Below, piece by piece: positions 57,489-64,000 of a stretch of DNA of 64,000 nucleotides. The stretch spans positions 9,481,475 to 9,545,474 of the forward strand of contig OY829657.1 in assembly GCA_963691815.1 (NCBI GenBank), in the 5' to 3' direction. Made by a program: the position numbers and the translations under genes. The stretch is from Echiichthys vipera. Taxonomy: Eukaryota > Chordata > Actinopteri > Perciformes > Trachinidae. Positions within the stretch are counted from its first letter, which is position 1, and each line of letters begins with the position of its first letter. The notes below the pieces were generated by a model that saw only the letters and a list, made by a program, of their open reading frames with translations, did no database searches and was not told the origin of the DNA.

Positions 57489-59686
57489 TGCGAGTATTGT
57501 GTACTGAATATCCCTCACTGGATTTCTCCAAAGCCCTTTGTACCACTCTTTTGAAGTGCTCTATCACACCCATAAAACACATGTATGAGGTCAGTGATTA
57601 GGATGTGACTGTCAATAAGGTTAACGATGATCCTGGTAATGTCATTGTTGCAGTGTTAATAGTTCTGTCAGTTAAATTCAGAACTCAGTATTATTCACGA
57701 CGCTCTTGCAGTTTACTGTCAGAGACAGTCAGAGAGGTGACCATTGGCTGACACAGCCCCCTTTGAAGTCTTGTCGTCTCCTCTGGTGCTTAATTGGATC
57801 CAATCTAAACTTATTGATATGGCTCCCAACATAAAGCGACCCTCTAACGATTATATTCCAACAGAGGAGGGGAACATTAAATCCTGTAGTGTAATGGCCG
57901 CTGGTAAAACTGTGTAACAACTGAGTTTTTCACCAGTACATGTTTCAGTTAAAATCAGATATTCTAACTTCTGTCTGTACACCATCTTTTTTGTATTGTA
58001 TTTAGTATCTTTGAGCTCATGGTTTTGTTTCATGTTTTCAACTTTACTGTTGTGACTGCAGAATGTGTAGCTAATGAGTTGGTGGAGTCCAAACCTAAAA
58101 GGAGAATGAATACTGGACTTAGATTCATCAGGTAGACTGAAACACAACTTTGCTGCTAATGTTATGCTAATGTTAAAGCTCTTTGTTCTTTGGGTAAATA
58201 AGAAACTGATTGTTCATGTGTCAATATGATGTTTAAGTGGAAAAAAGCATTGGTTAATGTAGGTTTAAAGCACACATGATGTGGTATAACAATTGAGGAT
58301 TAATATCCATTTGAAATAAAATACCATCCAATTTTTAGAGGCTAATGCAGCCATTTAGTTGATATGCTGTTTAGATATGTCCAGTGGTTTTTACTTTCAT
58401 ATACAGATTATATGTGTTTTCCATTCTTCCCAGTCAGACACTCTGATCTGTAGGCTACCCATAGCAAAACATGCACAGGATAATGTGATGTATCATCATG
58501 TGTTCTGGCAGGTGGACGGCTTTGCTTGGCTGGAAAAAATTACAGTATTAGTTTAGCCTGTGCTAGAGAGTGGATGTACACACTGTAGACACAAATACAA
58601 GATTTTATTTATGAGGGAACCAAATTATTCAGTTTGACAATAGCTAAGATGAATATATGAATTTGCCTTTAATTCAGGTCAAGTAACACTATGTTCAGGA
58701 AAAACAATCTTTAACAATCTTTTAAATGCAACCCAATTCAATTCCATGTGAAAAAAGTCTACTATCTAAGCTTGGGTTTCTGTCTGATGCACAGTAATTA
58801 ATAATGTTTCATTTTGGCATTACAACTTCTAATTTTAGTAGCTTATTGTAGTTGTAGTAGATGTTTTCTTAACTAACCTATTTATTGGAATGCCCAAATG
58901 ATAAAATAGTCGTTTGTTCATTCACTTTCATAATGGTGCCCTTAAATGAGCTACCAAAATGAATAACTGTTAATTTCAAAAGCCACAAAGCAGAGGCACA
59001 TTAAACCACAGACCTTCATTTGATTAGGTTTAGTCACTGACGAATTCTGAACAGTTGCGTTGTCGATTTCAGTTTGAATCGTAAAATTGCCTCCCCTGAG
59101 AAAACAGCAATAAGAGTGAAGCGTCTGATTAGAACAGCCATTCTTTTGCATTCTTTAAGTGGCATAATTTCCAGTAAATTTCATTACAGGGAAATTAAAC
59201 CATCCTTCACCTTGCTGTGAACTCCCCTCAGGTACAAGAACATGATTCGAAGAACCAAAGACACATTAGTTATACAACCTACCTTAACTCAACCCCACTC
59301 TCACTCTGCTCAGTATACTTACAAAAACAGCTTGCTGCCTCATTCTGTCCTCATTCACAAGACGGGAATGGTGGAAAATCTGGTGGATGCATAAATGTAT
59401 CCAGGCCAATGTGATATGTGGTGAATAGCTGATTTCATACAAAACTAGGGATGGCTCAATACCACTTTTACACATACAATAATGATACCACAACCTTGAG
59501 TATCTGCTATATCAATACCAATCTGATACCATTTTGTTCCCTTTCTTAAACAAGTAAGCTGTTAATAACACAGTTGTATGGATGCACTTTGCTTCACCTA
59601 GCCATCTCAACATAAGGCGCAAACTGTGAAACAAATATTGTACTCCCCTCCTAAATAAAAAATAGTATGTGTCCTCTTCTTTTCTT
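57485..59686. other. Non-coding stretch, nothing firmly recognised
   Basis: AT-rich unique sequence. At 59447 CTAGGGATGGCTCAATACC, followed by GATACC-type phrases, resembles one end of a hAT element, but no partner end was located. Confidence 0.4.
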
Positions 59687-59727
59687 GGACCCTCCAGCAC
59701 CACCGTAATGGTGGTGCTGGAGGGTCC
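59687..59727. repeat. Perfect 18-bp inverted repeat with 5-base loop
   Basis: GGACCCTCCAGCACCACC (59687-59704), loop GTAAT, then GGTGGTGCTGGAGGGTCC (59710-59727) pair without mismatch. The stem is GC-rich within AT-rich surroundings, so either strand's RNA would form a very stable hairpin. It lies about 280 bases upstream of the Harbinger transposase relic. Confidence 0.95.
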
Positions 59728-60008
59728 TGAATGAGGGTAATCAGCCTGTCCTCCATTTCCATTACTGCTTTCCTCCTCATTTCTGACATTTCTGACACAA
59801 CCGGTTTCCGGGAACTTGAGTTGAAAGCCTGGGATTTTGTGAAACAATGCTCAGACTTCCAGATCTAGAAGCTGGAAAATGGTCTGGCCTGTAGGTACCG
59901 TCTTGGATACAAAACTGTGGCAGACTGTTATCATGACATGCAAATCAATAAAACAACTCAAGCAAGGGGGACACGACTTCTGACACTGCCTCGAGAGAGC
60001 GAGCTCTG

Positions 60009-60360
60009 GACAGCAAGTACGTCACCATACGAGGACCAAGGTGCCCAGGAAGCTTGTACTTTGATTACAAGAAACATTCTCCTTCATGCTTTTGGCACTT
60101 GTGAATGCAGAGTGAGTCCAAATGAACTACGACCTGAATCAGGTCAACCAAGGTGAGTTTCCGTATGTGATGGTGGGGGATGGTGGGGGATGCCGCCTTC
60201 CTTCTAGATAGATATCTCATGAGGCCCTACCTAAGACAAAACCTATCCAAGCAAAAACGCATCTTTAACTAGGATGGTTGTGGAATGTGCTTTTGACATT
60301 CTTGCTGCATGCAGGTGGAGGGTGCTGTGTATGAAGATCAACACAGTATGTCACCATCCC
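60009..60360 (+). pseudogene. PIF/Harbinger DDE transposase relic
   Basis: The frame at 60009 reads DSKYVTIRGPRCPGSLYFDYKK, then a stop; the family has a GKH-V-I-x-P-x-x-SGS-x-x-FNYK block here, with the catalytic Asp just before. About 60 bases after this a second block in other frames reads MVGDAAFLLDRYLMRPYLR and SKQKRIFN, then VVECAFDILAA and RWRVLCMKI, matching the DDE_4 C-terminal region. Internal stops, frameshifts and a deletion between the blocks make it non-functional. Confidence 0.82.
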
Positions 60361-60896
60361 ATGTTGATATAGTTGTGATGACTTGATGCATTCTGCCTTC
60401 AACCTGTCAAACCTAGCAGACAACTAGAGCTACACAGCTGAAAAACAAGAAAGAGGGATGCAGCAGCAATGTGTCAGACACATGGGAGGAAACAAGAATC
60501 CCTGTGAAGCTTCTGATGTGAGTGAAAGTTTAGTAAGTATTTCAGCTTTGCAGAAATAAGTGTCTCTTCACAGGACAGGATGATATTGGCAGAGATGCAA
60601 TGCAAAGCTAATACTTTGTATGTAATAGTGTTTAGAGTTTTGCCACATTATAAAGCAGTAGCCTACTACAGGATCATGGAATCAGTTTGATTGGTCAATT
60701 TTAATGTGAAATGTAAAAACACTCACAAGGTTGCTTTGCTGCCTCACATTCCCTCTGGTACATTGAGATACTTATCGTAAGATATACACAGCTACATGTA
60801 GTTTTTATTTGGAAGGCTGTAGAGCCAGCGTACAGGAAAAAATAGACAAGTGGTGTAAAAATAGAGATGCATGCCTGTGCGTCTGCTATGGTTCCT
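60361..60896. other. Interval between Harbinger transposase and MYB-like relics
   Basis: AT-rich sequence with no recognisable frame. It probably belongs to the same decayed Harbinger element, since the two genes of such elements lie close together. Confidence 0.35.
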
Positions 60897-61231
60897 TGTA
60901 TTTCAGCCGGACGTTTGTGGAGGAGGTTGAGGCCAGGAAAAAGTTTTGTTTGGCAGCCAAAGCCCTGGCATTACAAGCAAGAGGAACTTCGTTGAGTGGC
61001 AAAAACGTCGCAGCAGCTTTCAACGCTGCCAGCTCTGAGAGCCAAACTTTATCTGAGGTGAAAAAGAACTGGTCCAACTTCAAAGTTAATGCCAAAAACC
61101 GCGTAAGTGCCACTGGTGGGGCCACAGGGGACACTGAACCTCTCTGCCTTTAATTAGGGCATGCAATGGGGTGTAGTAACAGAGAGGGAGGTTGACACAA
61201 TCATGGCCGACGATGAGACCGCAGGTGAACC
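60897..61231 (+). pseudogene. Harbinger-type MYB/SANT-like gene, frameshifted
   Basis: The frame reads FVEEVEARKKF, GKNVAAAFNAASSESQTLSE, VKKNWSNFKVNAKNR and SATGGATGDTEPL, then a stop at about 61150. After one frame change it resumes as GVVTEREVDTIMADDETAGEP and a possible donor (CCAG|GTAAAC near 61231). These are recurrent phrases of the MYB/SANT-like DNA-binding proteins encoded by PIF/Harbinger elements. A possible further exon near 61852 (after TTTCCCTTTCAG) reads SMVTIGGEM, with low confidence. One frameshift disables the main frame. Confidence 0.78.
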
Positions 61232-63002
61232 AGGTAAACAACCCAAGGCATTATGTGTAGTGCACCAAACCTAATCGACATTTCACATTTGTTTTCACAA
61301 TAAAATGCACTGAAGACTTTGTAAGACTTAAAATTATTATTAATTAGGCTCATACATTTTTTTTACAGCCACCGTGAAAAGATTGACTCCATAAATATAT
61401 GAAGAAATAAACATTGTACCAAGATTGACGTTGAAACAATGATAAATAATTTTATTTACAAAGCCACCCCAGAACTATGATAAGGAGTAGAACTGGCAAA
61501 ACGAAACAAAAGGCGGACGAAGTCTGGACCAGCCGCACAGTGGACCGTCTGATCGAGAACTTCCTCAACTAACACAACTAACTGAAAAAAAGAAAACCCA
61601 AAAAACCCAGGCTGCCAGCCTCCTTCAACTAAAGCCAATATAATTATGGGACCGATCTTGAAGCGGTCTGGCCAGGCTGTCACCAGGTCTGTGGGAAGAA
61701 GAGAGCGTGTGCACTGCAGACTGTTGCTTTTAATCGCAACTCCACCCCTTCATCAAGACACCTGAGAGTCTTTTCAGGAAGAGAGATAGGAGAGAAGAAC
61801 AAAAAGGTCAGAGCGTGTAACAATATTTGTTCCCTTTCAGATTATGGGTATCACTCAATGGTTACAATTGGAGGTGAAATGCTGGGTCCAATGTGCCCCA
61901 TCCCTTCAGCCAGCCCCATGCACCATTTGCTGGCACCAGTGGCAATGTCATGTCTGTCGTGTCTGTGAAACCAAGACAGTACTGTCTGAAATTGCTCAGC
62001 TCACAAAAAAAGTTTTACCATGCATGGCAGCCCATCGATTATTTACAGACAATGCATCACATGCAGTTCCAGAGCAGCAACATTTGGGTGATAGCCTGGT
62101 GGTTGAGGGTCGTCGGGGAATGACAGAAGATTTTAGGAAACAGGATAAATGGAACCGACGTGCAAAATAAGTTGTGTAAAACATATTGTTGTGGTCAGAA
62201 ATTAAAAAATTAAATATTAAAAAGAGTTCTGCTCCAGCAGTTTAAAGTGTAGACGTGGTAAATACATTCATACACTTGGTAATGAAGCATCTTGATAATT
62301 GTAACATTTCCACCAGTGCTCTCTGCTTGAGAGACACACAGACAGACACTCATCTCTCACAAACTCACTCAAGTCAACAAGTTTTCGAAATACCAGGAAC
62401 TGACTTGACTGCCACCTTGTTATATAGTATGCATACGGATTTTATTGGGAATTTATTTTCCCGGGAGCTACAGTGTAGGTCCTTTTGGAGCTTGGAGTGT
62501 GTAATGTAATGTGCATCAATTGTTTTTATAATCCTTTTATGTTAAGCTATATGTTTAACCGTCTAGATGGTCTCAGATGTGCTCAAAAACGTGTGTCTCA
62601 ACTGCTTGACTTTTGATTTTAAACTATATTCAAAGGAGTGTTGTACGATAATCTTATTCTGTTTGCCGCGAAACAGCATTTAAAATCAATGCATGTCTTC
62701 AATGTGTTGTACCTGAACGTACCCTTATGTGTTTGTACCCTTCTATGTCAAATACATGCTTGATATTTGACAGAAATATGTGTTAATGTGATCCGGTAGG
62801 TTTCCGATACAGAAGGTGCCTCAAAAAGTCAGCAAAGCTTCTTGAAAAGACAGACGCTTGGTGGGCTGATATTCAGATCAGGGTTAACTGGAGTAACAGC
62901 AGTTCATTATGGAGACTTTCCGCTGTTTCTCTGTATCAGTTTAAACAGCAAGAGACAAACTGACAGCGACTTCCTGCTTACAGTCCTGCTTGTCAGTGTG
63001 CT
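61232..63002. other. Non-coding stretch, partly possible Harbinger tail
   Basis: 61232-62170 may still belong to the decayed Harbinger element (possible MYB-gene exon about 61852-61970). 62200-63000 is unique-looking AT-rich sequence with nothing recognised. Confidence 0.35.
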
Positions 63003-63024
63003 TGTGTGTGTGTGTGTGTGTGTC
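63003..63024 (+). repeat. Short (TG)n tract
   Basis: Eleven TG units; otherwise unremarkable. Confidence 0.9.
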
Positions 63025-63699
63025 TGCATTAACTCAGTGTAAATGCCAACAGCATCAGTCAAACTGAAGGTCAGACTTTTACACTGACCTTTAGACCCTC
63101 ATCAGCCTCTGTGTCCGTCTCTGTAACCCACTTCCCTCTTAGCTTCCTCCTCTCGTCTTGTCTTTATCTCTCTGTCTTGTCTTTATATAATCCCTGTCTT
63201 TTACTCTTGCTCTTTTTGTCTCTCAATTACCAATTCTATTACATTTCAAGTAAAAAAAAACCCAGACAGATTTGTGATAGTAAACAGGATGATTAAGAAC
63301 AATTTGCTGTGTTGTGCAAAACTGTTGCTCTCATAAATAAAGCCAGTTGGGGGAAGTTAGGCAGATTCCAAGGACGACTGTTTTTTTATCTTCTGTATTT
63401 TGCATTTTTTAATCATAGTCAACAAAGTAACTGAACATTTTGTTAAATAGTCTTATGTTATGTATAGTTGTTGTATGTTAAGCTCAAATACAGCCTATAT
63501 ACAGTATGCATTATGTGCAACCAGGGACCTCTTTGAGTGATGCTGAATTGAGAGGGTAGAGTGTGGAAGTAGAGGAAAAGGCAAAAGGCAGTCCTGGGGC
63601 AGGGTGGAATGACAGAGTAGACAGGTGAGTCGACTCACAGACACGTGAAAAGTTGGCAGTCCATAGGAGCTCAGTCCATAGCATGGACTGTATAAATGG
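63025..63699. other. Non-coding stretch, nothing recognised
   Basis: C/T-rich from 63080 to 63240 (TCTGTCTC and CTTGTCTTTA repeats), then AT-rich sequence. No gene. Confidence 0.4.
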
Positions 63700-64000
63700 T
63701 CCACAGGAGACTCGGCTGGGCCGACTGTAGGGTCAGCAGTTCAAGCCCCTGTGTGGACCATGAATAGAGTGTGGACTGGTTACTGGAAAGATGCCAGTCC
63801 ATCTCCTTGCTGTTGAGCAAGGCACTGAACCCCCAACAGCGGTGCACCAACCCATTGGCAGCCCCCTGGCTCTGACATCTCTCCATTAATTGCATGTAGG
63901 TCCTGTTTGTGCATATGTGTGTATTCTGGGCCTGTGTGTGTGTGCTGCATGAATAAAATAATAACAAAGTGAAAAAATGATATTCCCTTGTGGGACGAAT
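63700..64000 (+). mobile_element. tRNA-derived SINE, + strand, running off the window
   Basis: The head has a B-box-like GTTCAAGCCCC (about 63740). The body reads GAGCAAGGCACTGAACCCCC and GTGTGTGTGTGCTGC, and the 3' end is TTCCCTTGTGGGACGAAT at the window edge, a common fish SINE tail usually followed by AATAAAG-type repeats. It differs from the SINEs at 51945 and 50844. Confidence 0.8.

Overview
This window is vertebrate, almost certainly from a percomorph (spiny-rayed) teleost. The evidence is AT-rich non-coding DNA, long (CA)n/(TG)n microsatellites, tRNA-derived SINEs of the DANA/Mermaid type, an L2-type LINE, hAT and PIF/Harbinger remnants and palindromic MITEs, all typical of fish genomes. 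I recognise no exon of an ordinary host gene; the window reads as intergenic or large-intron DNA. No rRNA, functional tRNA or CRISPR array is visible.

The main object is a large DNA transposon at about 5224-14125 (8.9 kb). It is bounded by inverted terminal repeats (outer ends TACCGTGGCC...) and carries two convergent, intron-containing genes, each starting just inside one terminal repeat. On the + strand is a three-exon transposase with an IS3/retroviral-integrase-like DDE core (about 387 aa, apparently intact). I think it belongs to the superfamily Repbase calls IS3EU. On the - strand is an eleven-exon gene whose product (about 661 aa in my model) has an N-terminal zinc ribbon, a lysine-rich segment, an acidic run and a complete C-terminal HECT ubiquitin-ligase domain with its catalytic Cys. 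Both reading frames stay open through every proposed splice junction, so this looks like a young or recently active element carrying a ubiquitin ligase as cargo. Its termini hold 20-bp direct repeats, 16 units on the left and 4 on the right. A 48-bp minisatellite sits in intron 1 of the HECT gene.

Left of the transposon (1-5223): sparse sequence, a dispersed repeat (copy A), a 5'-truncated L2-like LINE on the - strand with an open reverse-transcriptase frame, and a (CA)n tract. Right of it (14126-31000): hairpins, LINE 3' tails, a 177-bp hAT MITE with an 8-bp target duplication sitting in copy B of the dispersed repeat, two decayed LINE fragments in opposite orientation, a BED-finger hAT remnant, a purine-rich block and two copies of another dispersed repeat.

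From 31000 to 46000: two related palindromic MITEs, three hAT-like elements (the clearest at 44591-45775, with a perfect 8-bp TSD and a frameshifted BED-finger transposase) and a small Harbinger remnant with a broken MYB-like frame. From 46000 to 64000: microsatellites, a palindromic MITE, four SINEs (two with clear TSDs), an 18-bp perfect hairpin, and a decayed two-gene PIF/Harbinger element (DDE transposase piece plus MYB/SANT-like piece). Several unique-looking stretches resemble conserved non-coding elements, but only a cross-species alignment could show that.
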